Positions 20,753-29,936 of a DNA stretch of 64,000 nt are shown in pieces; position 1 is the first letter of the stretch, and each line of letters starts with the position of its first letter. The notes beneath the pieces were generated by a model. It had not been told where the DNA came from and ran no database searches. It worked only from the letters and a program-made list of their open reading frames with translations. The stretch is from Rhipicephalus microplus (Eukaryota > Arthropoda > Arachnida > Ixodida > Ixodidae): NCBI RefSeq assembly GCF_043290135.1, contig NC_134705.1, forward strand, positions 41,010,771 to 41,074,770, written 5' to 3'. Made by a program: the position numbers and the translations under genes.

Positions 20753-20913
20753 TGTAATGATGAATGTAGTGGGTCATGCATAGCACGGCAAACACTTCGT
20801 CAATGCTAAGCATGAGACGCTCGGCCCGGACGTTTTCACCGCTTTCGCTGGCTAGGCCTACGCTCCTACCTGGTCTCGAATAACAGTTCTGACTGTCTCA
20901 GTTCTTTATTATA
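20753..20913 (+). repeat. Gypsy A left LTR
   Basis: 161 bp, TGTAATGATG to TTATTATA. It matches the right LTR with scattered differences, including several in the first 70 bp, which implies a moderate age. TTTGCTGGAGG follows, a degenerate form of the primer-binding core seen in elements B, D and F. Confidence 0.9.
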
Positions 20914-21891
20914 TTTGCTGGAGGTGCCCATGAATCTGGATGATAGGCCAAAAACTGCCTTTTTTACACCAGATGGCGTATACGAATTTAACGTGATGAC
21001 ATTCAGCCTATGCAATGCGCCAACCACATTTGAGCGCATGATGGGCACTATCCTACGAGACCTCAAGTGGAACACGCGTTTGTGCTACTTAAATGATGTG
21101 GGGGTGTTCTCGTCCAATTTTCCCACGCACCATCGTCGCTTGGAACAAGTTCTACACTGCCTTTTTGCAGCTGGCCTTCAACTAAACTTGAAGAAGTGTC
21201 ACTTTGGAGCACACAAGCTGACCATTCTCAGACACGTCGTGTCGAAGGATGGCGTTCTCCCTAACCCCGCGAAACTACGTGCTGTTAGCGAGTTCCCGAG
21301 GCCCGCGTCTCTGAAGGAGCTGCGTAGTTTCAATGGGCTTTGCTCATACTTCCGCCGCTTCGTCCGGAATTTCGCCTTGATCATGGCCCATCACAGCCCT
21401 ACTTCAGGGAGACCGCAATCTATCTGCGTGGTCTCCAGTCTGTGACAGTGCTTTTGCGAAGTTCCATGAACTGCTTACAACAACACCCATACTGCGTCAT
21501 TTCAATTCAAGTGCTCCCACAGAGTTCACATGGATGCTAGCGGTGTCGGTCTTGGCGCTGTATTCGCCCAATGAAAGCGTAGTTACCAAGAGTATGTTGT
21601 TGCGTACGCGAGCCGCACTCTTACAAGAACAGAAGTAAATTATTCAGCAACTGAGAAAGAATGTCTAGCGATCATCTGGGCCATTACAAAATTCCGGCCT
21701 TATCTCTACGGCCATCCTTTCGATGTTGTTACCGATCACCACGCGCTCTGCTAGTTATCCTCCCTCAAGGATCCCTCCGGACGCTTGGCACGATTGGCTT
21801 TACGGCTCCAAGAGTACGACATCCGTGTCATTTATCGCTCAGGCCAAAAGCATGCCGATGCCGATGCTCTTTCACGTTCACCTATTTCTAC
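20914..21891 (+). pseudogene. Gypsy A RT (partial) and RNase H
   Basis: It starts in mid-palm with EVPMNLDDRPKTAFFTPDGV, then NVMTFSLCNAPTTFERMM, and CYLNDVGVFSSNF in which the YLDD catalytic box has become YLND. KKCHFGAHKLTILRHVVS and LRSFNGLCSYFRRF follow. After a frame change near 21390, RNase H reads [14 protein letters not shown] (21534), [20 protein letters not shown] and VVTDHHALC, ending with [13 protein letters not shown]. One stop (21781-21840 zone) and shifts are present. The N-terminal half of RT is deleted, apparently through microhomology with the LTR-proximal leader. Confidence 0.8.
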
Positions 21892-22055
21892 TGCGATGAT
21901 GTTTATTCAAACAGAGGAGTCGCAGCGAGGTCGTGACGGAAAATAAGCGTACGGCAAGTCTGGCGAAGGCGGCACAGGTTCTCGCGCAATCAGAGCACGG
22001 GGTTTTTCGTTCTTTTTGGAAGGCGCATACGCGTTAGTGCGTATGATCCACTACA
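21892..22055 (-). repeat. Gypsy B 3' LTR
   Basis: 164 bp. On the plus strand it starts TGCGATGATG and ends TCCACTACA. In element orientation it contains AATAAACATC near its end, a likely polyadenylation signal. A GGGGGTATT polypurine-like tract lies just upstream in element sense. Confidence 0.92.
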
Positions 22056-22201
22056 ATACCCCCGGGGTGAAGAGTAGCCATCCTGGCGACTCAGGCAGTA
22101 GGCGGAATGAAAGGGTCGTAGTAGGGCTTCAGACGGTTGACGTGCACGGTCTCGCATCCTCGACGGCGCAAATTTGGCGATTGTGTTAAAGGCTCGATGA
22201 T

Positions 22202-23524
22202 TTAATTCACCGGCGAAGTTGCGTCAATGACACGGTATATATATAAACCATGGTACCGGGCCAGAAGCTTCAAAGAAAGGCCAAGAACGTGCGGGGGCAC
22301 CCAAAGCCACACAAGGGAGCCAGTACGAAACGTAGGCGCTATGTGATGAACGTCGTCATGTCGGGTTTTTTGTAGACCTTGAGCCTCACTCTTCATAGAC
22401 CAAGCCAACTGACGGCAGTCTTCAGCATATCTGGCGGCTTCCGAAAGCGGGGAGCACTCCGATGCATCAGGGCGGTACGGGAGTAAAGTGTCGAGTAGGT
22501 GGGATGGTTCGCGGCCGTACAACAGAAAGAATCGAGAAACCCTGGTAGTCGCTTGCGTCGCGGTGTTGTAAGCGAAGGTAACAAAAGGTAATACAGCATC
22601 CCAGTTAGTGTGGTCGGAGGAGGTGTACATCCTGAGCATGTCGCCGAGTGTGCGGTTGAACCGTTCAGTGAGACCGTTCGTCTGTGGATGGTATGCGGTA
22701 GATTTCCGGTGGATGATGTTGCATTCAGCGAGAATAGCTTGGATGACCTCCGACAAGAACACTCGACCCCTATGACTGAGTAATTCCCGTGGAGCCCCAT
22801 GGCGGAGAATGAAGCTGCGCAGAATGAAGAGTGCAACTTCGTGGGCGATCGCTGCTGGTAGAGCTGCAATCTCAGCGTAGCGTGTCAGATGATCGACGCC
22901 GACAATAATCCACCGGTTTCCAGAGCGACTATATGGGAGGGGGCCATAGAGGTCGATACCCACGCGGTCGAATGGGCGAGCCGGGCATGGGAGCGGCTGT
23001 AACATACCAGTAAGGTGCCACGGAGGTGCCTTGTTCTGTTGGAAAGTGGTGCAAGACTGAACGTGTTTCTGCACAAAGCGATACATTCCTCGCCAGTAAT
23101 ATCGTTGGCGCAGTCTTTCGTAGGTTTTCAGGACACCTGCGTGAGCACTTTGGGGATCTGCATGAAAATTCATGCGGATGTCAGAGCGCATATGAGTTGG
23201 GACAGCAAGGAGCCACTTCCGACCACTAGGCATATAGTTGCGGCGGTACAAAGTGTTGTCTCGCACGGAAAAGTGGGCTGCTTGTCGGCGTAGCGCTCTT
23301 GTGGAAGGGACAGCAGACGGATCGGTAAGGTAGTCGAGTAACAATGCAAGGTATAGGTCTTTACGCTGCTCCGAAAGCATGTCAGTGGTGTCGATTGGTG
23401 ACAAGGTGGTAAAAAGGGGTGACAGAGAAGCCACATTTGGTGTTAATGACGATCGCGAAAGTGCATCGGCATCCGCATGCTTGCGACCGGAACGATATAC
23501 GACACGGATGTCGTATTCTTGCAA
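22202..23524 (-). pseudogene. Gypsy B integrase
   Basis: A 440-codon open frame. It begins with the end of RNase H ([18 protein letters not shown]), then a linker, then the HHCC zinc finger with [10 protein letters not shown] and CTTFQQNK, where the last Cys has become Phe. In the core, GIDLYGPL holds the first catalytic Asp, [10 protein letters not shown] has His where the second Asp should be, and [14 protein letters not shown] holds the Glu. It ends with a [20 protein letters not shown] C-terminal domain that is open to 22202 but lacks the usual HVxRLKPY end in frame; that sequence continues in another frame past 22200. With two key residues lost it cannot integrate DNA. Confidence 0.85.
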
Positions 23525-23569
23525 TCGAAGTGCCCAATGTCCCGGGCGTCCGGGCGGGTCTTTTAAGGT

Positions 23570-23619
23570 GGACAGCCAACATAGAGCTCGGTGGTACCCG
23601 AGCTCTATGTTGGCTGTCC
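23570..23619. repeat. 22-bp perfect snap-back palindrome inside gypsy B RNase H
   Basis: Arms 23570-23591 and 23598-23619 are exact reverse complements with loop TGGTAC. The arms copy the DHHALCWLS-coding stretch of RNase H in both directions, and a third partial copy follows at about 23624-23642. It looks like a template-switch event during reverse transcription or repair, and it destroys the RNase H frame. Confidence 0.9.
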
Positions 23620-23693
23620 CGGTAACATAGAGCTGTTGGTACCCGGTGTGATCACGTCGAAAGGACGGCCGTAAAGGTACGGGCGAAACTTCG

Positions 23694-24083
23694 TCAACGC
23701 CCAGATTTTGGCCAACACTCCTTCTCTGTCACGGAGTAATTCAATTCAGCCTTCTTGAGAGCGCGACTTGCATAGGCGACTACGTATTCGGCTTGGGTGC
23801 CTTTCCGTTGTGCCAAAACTGCACCAAGACCGATGCCACTTGGATCTGTGTGAATTTCTGTGGCAGCAGCGGGGTCATAGTGACGAAGAATGGGTGGTGA
23901 GGTCAGCAGGCGGCGCAGCTGGCGAAATGCGTCATCACATGCAGGTGCCCATGCAGATATACCTTTGCTATTGGAAAGCAGACTAGTGAGAGGTGCGATG
24001 ATGAACGCGAACTTGCGCGCGAAGCAACGAAAGTAGGAGCAGAGACCAACGAAACTTCGTAGGGCTTTTAGTGATGTGGGCAA
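23694..24083 (-). pseudogene. Gypsy B RNase H, N-terminal part
   Basis: Minus frame with [18 protein letters not shown] (the RT-RNase H connection), then [20 protein letters not shown], with the first RNase H Asp in TDPSG (normally TDASG), [19 protein letters not shown] and VTEKEC with the Glu. It is cut off at 23694, just before the snap-back palindrome. Confidence 0.8.
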
Positions 24084-24099
24084 CGGGAAGTCAGCGACA

Positions 24100-25068
24100 G
24101 CTCAAAGCTTATCGGGATCCGAAAGAACACCGTCTCTTGTGATGACATGTCCCAAGATGGTTAGTTTTCGTGCTGCGAAGTGGCACTTCTTAGAGTTAAG
24201 TGCAGGCCTTCAGAAGTTAGACACGTCAGAATCACGTGGAGGCGAAGAAGATGTGTCGGGAAATCAGATGAAGAGACTACGATGTCGTCCAGGTAACACA
24301 AGCAAGTTTCCCACTTATGGGCACGCAAGATGGTATCGATCATGCGCTCAAATGTGGCAGGTGCGTTGCAGAGCCCAAATCGCATGGCTTTGAACTCATA
24401 TAGGCCATCCGGCATTACAAAGGCTGTTTTAGGGCGATCACATTCAGCCATTGGCACCTGCCAATACCCAGAACGCAGCTCCAAGGATGTAAAGTACTCG
24501 GCGCCTTGTAAACAGTCAAGAGCGTCGTCTATTTGTGGTAGCGGGTAGACATCTTTCTTCGTAATTTTGTTTAAGCGGCGATCTTCCACGCAAAATCGAA
24601 CGGTGCCATCTTTTTTCTTTACCAGAACCACAGGTGATGACCAAGCGCTTTGAGAAGGCTGTATGACTCCGCGTTTAAGCATGCGTCTACTTGCTCCGTA
24701 ATGACGCGGCGCTCTTCGGCGGGAACGCGGTAAGAACGCCGTCGCAGAGGCGAATGTGAGCCGGTGTCAATAGTATGAGTGATAGCAGTGGTGCGGCCCA
24801 AAGCAGGTTCTTGAAAGTCGAAAGAAGAGCGAAACTTGTTAAGGAGAGCAACAAGTTGGCGGCGATGCGAGAGGGGAAGGTCTGCGTCAATAGCATTGTC
24901 GAAGGCTGACGAACTTGATGGCTCAGACGCATTAGTGATTGCGGCAATGTGACATGGCGTTTCGTTGCGAAGAATAATATCATCGATATGGTCGACAGGT
25001 TGCACATATCCTAACGTTTCACCACGAAGTAAGCCAATGGGGTAGTTGCAGTGGTTGGTAACCAGCAT
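24100..25068 (-). pseudogene. Gypsy B reverse transcriptase
   Basis: Two overlapping minus frames. The first (25068-24619) holds the linker and the RT N-terminus, with THTIDTGSHSPLRRRSYRV. The second (24682-24161) holds SAWSSPVVLVKKKDGTVRFC, then YFTSLELRSGYWQVPM, FGLCNAPATFERMID and CYLDDIVVSSSDF. The palm Asp in SLDLRSGY is Glu here (SLELRSGY), which should abolish polymerase activity, while the YLDD box is intact. One frameshift lies near 24650 and another near 24165. The RT would have copied element RNA in cytoplasmic particles. Confidence 0.85.
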
Positions 25069-25079
25069 TACGGTTAAAC

Positions 25080-25700
25080 CAGACGCAATTGTAGAATGGC
25101 AAATGGAAGAACGATGCCCTTGCGTTCAGTAAAAACCGGAGATGGCGTAAACACCACCGTGGCGTCCGGTTGCACCACACATTACAGGCTTATAGGGACC
25201 GAAGCTTCCGCAGGCAAGGTGATGTCGTCGTCAGCGATGAGTTTGCAGAGCAGAGGAGAACAGTCGGGTGGCGGAAATTCAAATGTTGGCACAAGGGACA
25301 CTTCGGCACGGGAACAATCGATGATCGCTTCATGACGTGATAAGAAATTCCAACCGAGGATAAGGTCATGAGAGCAAGATGGTAGAACAAAAAACTGTAC
25401 GATGTACAAAACGTCTTAGATGACAACGCGCGCCGTACACACAGCTGAGGGATGAATGCGTTGCGCGCTAGCCGTTGACAGCACCATGCCACAGAGAGAT
25501 GTGGTCACTTTCTTCAGTTTCCGACAAAAATTTGCGTCCATCACAGAAATGGTGGTTCCGGTATCAAATAACGCTAATATGGCGACTCCCTCAACATCGA
25601 CATCAGCAATATTTTGCGGCGAAAACGGAGGCCTTGGGAATTGCGCACAAGTTGCAGTTCTTGCCTCCGGAACTGCACTGATTAGTTTCGCTCCTATAGA
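25080..25700 (-). pseudogene. Gypsy B aspartic protease
   Basis: Minus-strand sequence around 25560-25600 reads ILALFDTGTTISVM, the D-T-G active site of a retropepsin-like protease. SCSHDLILGWNFLSRHEAII (about 25340-25390) follows, the conserved ILGxDFL strand with Asp changed to Asn. A TAA-type stop near 25418 and a frame change break it. The enzyme would cleave the Gag-Pol polyprotein. Confidence 0.75.
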
Positions 25701-26937
25701 GGTGGTCGACGACGCATAGGCGATGGCGATCGGTGACGAGAGGATGGGAAACGAGCAGTCGATGGGCGGCGATCCGAATCTGAGTGCCTCTGTTCATATG
25801 CAGACGTGGTGGCCTGCTGCGGCGCGTAGACAGAAGTTCCGCAGTATGCGTGCGCAGGTGTGGGACGGCGGTGGCAGAAGCGTGCAACGTTGCCAGCGAT
25901 GCCACGCGCGAAGCAGATAGGACGATTGTCTCGGGTGCGCCATTTATTAGATGGATGGAAAAAGCGAGGTGGTGGCCTGTAAACTGGCGGCGAGGCCGGA
26001 GGAGGTGGAGCCGATATGGTGACTGGATGCGGTGGGGGCCGCGCGACCACAGCTGCGTAGCTGAGAGGTGAAGGCGGCGCAGTTGGTGCGTAGCCGGCAG
26101 TTGAGAGATCAGATGGCACCAAAGTGCATGGGTAAGAAGCCGGAACTGTAGGGAGGGCATCGCAAATTTCAGTGCGTATGGCCTGCTGCAGTGTCAAAGG
26201 GAGGCTTGTGGTGGACGCGTCACTATGCGGCAGCAGGGAGAGCTGTCGAGCGACTTCCTCCCTCATGAAGTCTTTAATCTGGTTCGACAGAGTTCCTTGG
26301 CGTACGTTGCCGTTTGCGAGTGCGACGGCCGAGATTGAATCTGGTGATGGGACACTCTGTCGGGCGATGGAACGCTGACGATGCAATTCATCGAAGCTCT
26401 GGCACAGGCTTACGAGGACTGCCACCGTGGTCGGGCTTTTCACCAGCAACAACTGGAATGCGCCATCCTCGATGCCCTTGAGAATCTGTCGAATTTTCTC
26501 TTCTTCAGGCATAGATGGGTTAACACGCCTGCAGAGGTCGAGCACATCCTCAATATAACTAGTAAAAGTCTCACCAGGCTGGTGGGCTCGGTGGCGTAGA
26601 CGCTGGTCAGCGCGGAGCTTGCGCACCTCTGGTCGGCCGAACGCTTCGGTCACGAGGGTCCTAAAGTAGACCAGTTGGCGATGGCGGTTTCGCGGTTGGT
26701 GAACCATAGCTTAGCGACGTCAGCCGAGTAAAAGATTAAACAGGCGAGCTTAGAGTCGTTGTCCCACTTGCTGGCACTTACGTGTTCGTACAAAGACAGC
26801 CAGTCTTCGACGTCTTGCTCACCACTGCCGCTGAAGATTGGTGGGTCCCACTGACGGGTAGCGCCGGGGCAAGTCGACGGGGCAGCCGATGGTGCTGGCT
26901 GCGCTGGGATGGGCTGGTTGACGACTGCGTCAGTCAT
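25694..26937 (-). pseudogene. Gypsy B Gag
   Basis: An ATG at 26937 opens MTDAVVNQPIPAQPAP, then PIFSGSGEQDVEDWLSLYEH, a retrotransposon Gag core. A frame change near 26680 leads to TEAFGRPEVRKLRADQRLR, ETFTSYIEDVLDLCRRVNP and IRQILKGIEDGAFQLLL. The nucleocapsid knuckle reads CFARGIAGNVARFC: the second Cys (Arg) and the His (Asn) of CCHC are both changed, so zinc binding is probably lost. The end is Arg/Ser/Pro-rich. Confidence 0.8.
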
Positions 26938-26998
26938 GTTGTACGGTGGTCTTTCGGCCAACTTGCGAGAGCGGAGCTCCAGGTCTGCTTAGGGATCT

Positions 26999-27015
26999 CA
27001 GCAGCCTCCACCAAA
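26999..27015 (-). promoter_or_regulatory. Gypsy B primer-binding site
   Basis: In element sense the base after the 5' LTR is followed by TTTGGTGGAGGCTGCTGAG. The TGGTGGAGG core recurs just inside the LTRs of elements D and F. A tRNA 3' end of CCTCCACCA would pair with it; I cannot name the tRNA. Confidence 0.5.
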
Positions 27016-27179
27016 TGCGATGATGTTTATTCAAACAGAGGAGTCGCAGCGAGATCACGACGAAAAATGAGCGTACGGCAAGTCTGGCGAAGGCGGCACA
27101 GGTTCTCGCGCAATCAGAGCCCGGGGTTTTTCGTTCTGTTTGGAAGGCGCATGCGCGTTAGTGCGTATGCTCCACTACA
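27016..27179 (-). repeat. Gypsy B 5' LTR
   Basis: 164 bp, the partner of 21892-22055, with few differences. It is followed on the plus strand by the CTAC duplicate and the resumed frame of element A. Confidence 0.92.
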
Positions 27180-27183
27180 CTAC

Positions 27184-28524
27184 TGATATTGCGAGTGTCT
27201 CCATCCAAGACAACTTACTTCCACTATCAGGACCCACCGACAGGGCTGCGGAGCAGCGCAAAGGTTCGTGGATTGCGTCTCTGATCGATTACCAATCTGA
27301 AACACTTGCCCACCCACCATCTCGAGCGCTACACCGACAAGCCTCTCATTTCGCCATCCGTGATGGAATACTTTATCGCCGCAACAACCACCGTGCCGGC
27401 CGCAAATGGCTACTCGTCATACCTAGGCATCTCCGTGCCGGCATATGTGCTGCTTTCCATGCCGATCCGCAGTGTGAACACGCCATTTTGTTTAAAACCT
27501 ATGCGAGGCTACGTTTTCGGTTTTAATGGCGTGGAATGTACACATTCGTTCAAAGGTACATTTGATCTTGCACAGAGTGCCAACGCCGCAAGCACGATCC
27601 TAGTCGGCCTACTGCACCAATACAGCCACTACCGTGCCCAGTGCGACCATTAGACCTGGTTGTAATAGGCCTTTATGGTCCTCTGCCATATACATTAGCT
27701 GGTAATCGCTGCATTATTGTAGCGACCGACCATCTCACGAGATATGCAGAAACGGCCACTCTACCCGCTGCGGTGGCACGTGACGTTGCGTCTTTCCTGC
27801 TGCAACGTTTTTTTCTGCGTCACGGTGCTCCAGGCGAACATTTGAGTAACCGATGCCACGTCTTTCTCGTGGATGCGATTCAGCAACTTCTTGCTGAATG
27901 CCATGTGATTCACCGCTGTACTACCGCATATCGCCCACAAACAAACGGCTTGACCGAACGTTTCAACCGCACTCTTGGCGACATGCTTCCTATGTATGTC
28001 GCCTCCAACCACACCAACTGGGATCTTATCCTTGCCTACGTAACGTACCCTTACAACACGGCACATCAAGCGACGACAGGCTTTTCTCCCTTCTTTTTAT
28101 TCTATGGTCGAGAGCCATCATCTCCAATTGACACCATTCTTCCCTACCGACCCGACTCATCCGAAGGCACACCAGTTTCCGAAGCCGCTCGGTACGCGGA
28201 AGAATGTGGGCAATTAGCTCGATCCGTTACAACACAAGAACAAGGGCTACATAAATTTCATCATGACGATGCACGGTCCCACTGCTAGTTTTCGCCCAAC
28301 TCTCTTGTTTGGCTGTGGGTGCCTCTCACCGCTGCTCCTGGTACCTCCACAAAGCTCGTCAGCAGGTACGATGGGCCTTATCACGTCATAGAACAAACTT
28401 CCGCTGTCAACTACCTCATCGAACCACTCGCGCCCACTCTAGACCTGAGCCACCGAGGCCACGAAATCGTACACGTGGATCATCTCAAACCGTATCACGA
28501 ACCACTTGTCCTCACGACACCTTA
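27184..28524 (+). pseudogene. Gypsy A integrase
   Basis: It continues element A after B. A linker leads to FHADPQCEHAILFKTYARLR (zinc-finger His residues) and, after a stop and frame change near 27525-27640, the core. VVIGLYGPLPYTL has Gly where the first catalytic Asp should be, LSNRCHVFL has lost the DRG second Asp, and [14 protein letters not shown] keeps the Glu. FFLFYGREPSSPIDTILPY and the C-terminal domain with LVSRYDGPYHVIEQTSAVNY and VHVDHLKPYHEP close the protein. The ORF end is natural at 28523-28525, just before the polypurine tract. Confidence 0.85.
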
Positions 28525-28566
28525 GAACACCAAGTACTCAGCTCCGTCTTCAGCGAGGGGGAAATA

Positions 28567-28724
28567 TGTAATGATGAGTGTGGGTCATGCATAGCTTGGC
28601 AAACATATCGTCAGTGCTAAGCACGAGCCGCTCGGCCCGGACGTTGTCACTGCTTTCGCTGGCTAGGCCTACGCTCCTACCTGGTCTCGAATAACAGTTC
28701 TGACTGTCTCAGTTCTTTATTACA
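28567..28724 (+). repeat. Gypsy A right LTR
   Basis: 158 bp, TGTAATGATG to TTATTACA. It is preceded by GAGGGGGAAATA and followed by the CACA target duplicate. TTTATTACA near its end is part of the LTR terminus. Confidence 0.9.
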
Positions 28725-28728
28725 CACA

Positions 28729-28871
28729 GAACACCTAGAATACAAAAGAGTGGTAGCTGAGAACGGAGAACTCAGAACAAAACTACAGAAGGTAAAGTCT
28801 GAAATGGCACGCCTGGAATCGCTACTAAAGCAGTCGAGTAACACAAAAAGCCCACCATCTGTATTTCGTGC
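28729..28871 (+). pseudogene. LINE ORF1 coiled coil (continuation after gypsy A)
   Basis: In phase with the frame that ends at 20752 this reads EHLEYKRVVAENGELRTKL, then SEMARLESLLKQ, a clear heptad coiled coil. With the knuckles at 20.2-20.5 kb it makes a standard LINE ORF1. It is interrupted again by a dispersed repeat at about 28872-29190. Confidence 0.65.
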
Positions 28872-29190
28872 CGCCCTGTTATGTCCCCGCGATCTCCGAC
28901 GACAGCTCTAACCGACTGGCTCGCCCTACGCCATCTCCTGCCACCGACAATAGCTCTCACTGAGTGGTGCCCCGTCCTCGTACTCCTGCGACCGTGTCCA
29001 TCTTTCCTATCTTCTCCTTACTCCCGCCACTCGCTGTCCCTGCGCCTCGCTCCCTCCTTCCTCTCTCCATATATACCTTTTAATCCCGTAATGTTTATGC
29101 CTCTATGCCCCCTCCCTCGTGAGCTACTGTTGAAGTATCACACTCTGTTGGAGAGTTACAAGGCTCACTTTTATCGTTTTTTTTATTTTA
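28872..29190 (+). repeat. Dispersed repeat of unknown class, copy 2
   Basis: Plus-strand counterpart of 18463-18960: CGCGATCTCCGACGACAGC, CTACGCCATCTCCTG, GTGGTGCCCCGTCCTCG, then a CT-rich middle, GTGAGCTACTGTTGA and GGCTCACTTTTATCG with a T-rich tail. It interrupts the ORF1 coiled coil. The tail orientation suggests retroposition, but no target duplication is clear. Confidence 0.55.
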
Positions 29191-29218
29191 AGAATCACAT
29201 AAAAACACACCTGTTGTC

Positions 29219-29362
29219 TCGCAGCCCACTGCTCAGCCCGTGGCAACGCAACAACCAGAACCACTGTCAATAGCGTTTTTAGTTCAACAAATCCAACTTG
29301 TTGCCAAGCAAGGCCACATTGAACGTACAATAAGCGACATGAGCCAACACCCTCTAGAATAG
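29219..29362 (+). pseudogene. LINE ORF1 C-terminus
   Basis: After the dispersed repeat the frame reads QPTAQPVATQQPEPLS, then AFLVQQIQLVAKQGHI and TISDMSQHPLE with TAG at 29360-29362. The helical stretch and position suggest the end of the same ORF1. No ORF2 follows. Confidence 0.45.
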
Positions 29363-29936
29363 CTAAGGCCTCTCCACTTCCTCCTCTCCTTAGCGCCTAC
29401 GTCACCACACTACGACGGAGCTGCTTCGCTGTCTCTCAACCCGCTTTCCGGAAGCTCCCCTTCCGAAGCAACCCGTCTCCATCGCTCCGCCCCGCTCCGA
29501 CCGGTTTTGTGGTATTTGCGCTACTGCACACGCACGGAATAAAACAAGCCGGAGTGCCGAATTTTGGGAAATCCTCTGTAGCGTTTTTCTCTAAAATTTG
29601 ACCTCAAAATTGATTCATTATTGCGTGAAACACGTGCGTATCAGTAAACGTAGTCTTTTGGAACGTTAAAATTGGGTTTTACGCCACGTTTTGTTTCCAT
29701 TTTTGATATTTCAGCGCAATGCTGAAGGGGGTGAAGGCATCCGCAGGACCATAAACATAAGTGGACACGCGGTTCATGTGGCGTTTGGCTGATTTTTCGA
29801 GCTGTTGCGTTGTAAAACTGTGTTTGTGTGTTTTCGTGCTCTGTGCATCGGTGAGAGTGTTGGTATATTGCCTTATTAACGATGGCATGAGCGAGTCCAA
29901 CCAAGAGTGTGTGCGTCGAGTGGGCAAGCTGTGGTA
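29363..29936. other. No gene; upstream region of the THAP transposase
   Basis: Contains CT-rich sequence and an AATAAA near 29539 but no protein-like frame. A promoter and the 5' terminus of the THAP element should lie here. I searched by eye for terminal inverted repeats matching the 33.0-33.2 kb side and found none. Confidence 0.45.

Larger units (their letters stand above)
21892..27179 (-). mobile_element. Ty3/gypsy element B (minus), near complete, inserted in element A
   Basis: 5,288 bp bounded by 164-bp LTRs (21892-22055 and 27016-27179) and a 4-bp duplication CTAC (21888-21891 and 27180-27183). On the minus strand the order is LTR, primer-binding site, Gag, protease, RT, RNase H, integrase, GGGGGTATT tract, LTR. 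Its proteins resemble those of element A closely, so a relative landed in a relative. The LTR pair differs at only a handful of positions, so it is younger than A. Frameshifts, a lost RT Asp and an odd snap-back duplication at 23570-23619 make it defective. Confidence 0.92.
20753..28724 (+). mobile_element. Ty3/gypsy element A (plus), internally deleted, split by element B
   Basis: Paired LTRs at 20753-20913 and 28567-28724 begin TGTAATGATGA and end ATTACA (ATTATA in the left copy). They are flanked by the 4-bp duplication CACA (20749-20752 and 28725-28728). A polypurine tract, GAGGGGGAAATA, precedes the right LTR. Inside, gag, protease and the first half of RT are missing. RT resumes directly after the left LTR and continues through RNase H. 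Element B then interrupts at 21892-27179, and integrase follows to 28524. Rejoining across B gives a continuous frame ([17 protein letters not shown]). Confidence 0.9.

Noticed and set aside
20164..20781. 205-codon minus frame as an unknown gene
   Set aside because: Antisense of LINE ORF1 knuckles and gypsy A LTR; no family resemblance.
23570..23619. Intrinsic terminator or regulatory hairpin
   Set aside because: It is a duplicated piece of RNase H coding sequence in a eukaryotic retroelement; no T-tract and no context for termination.
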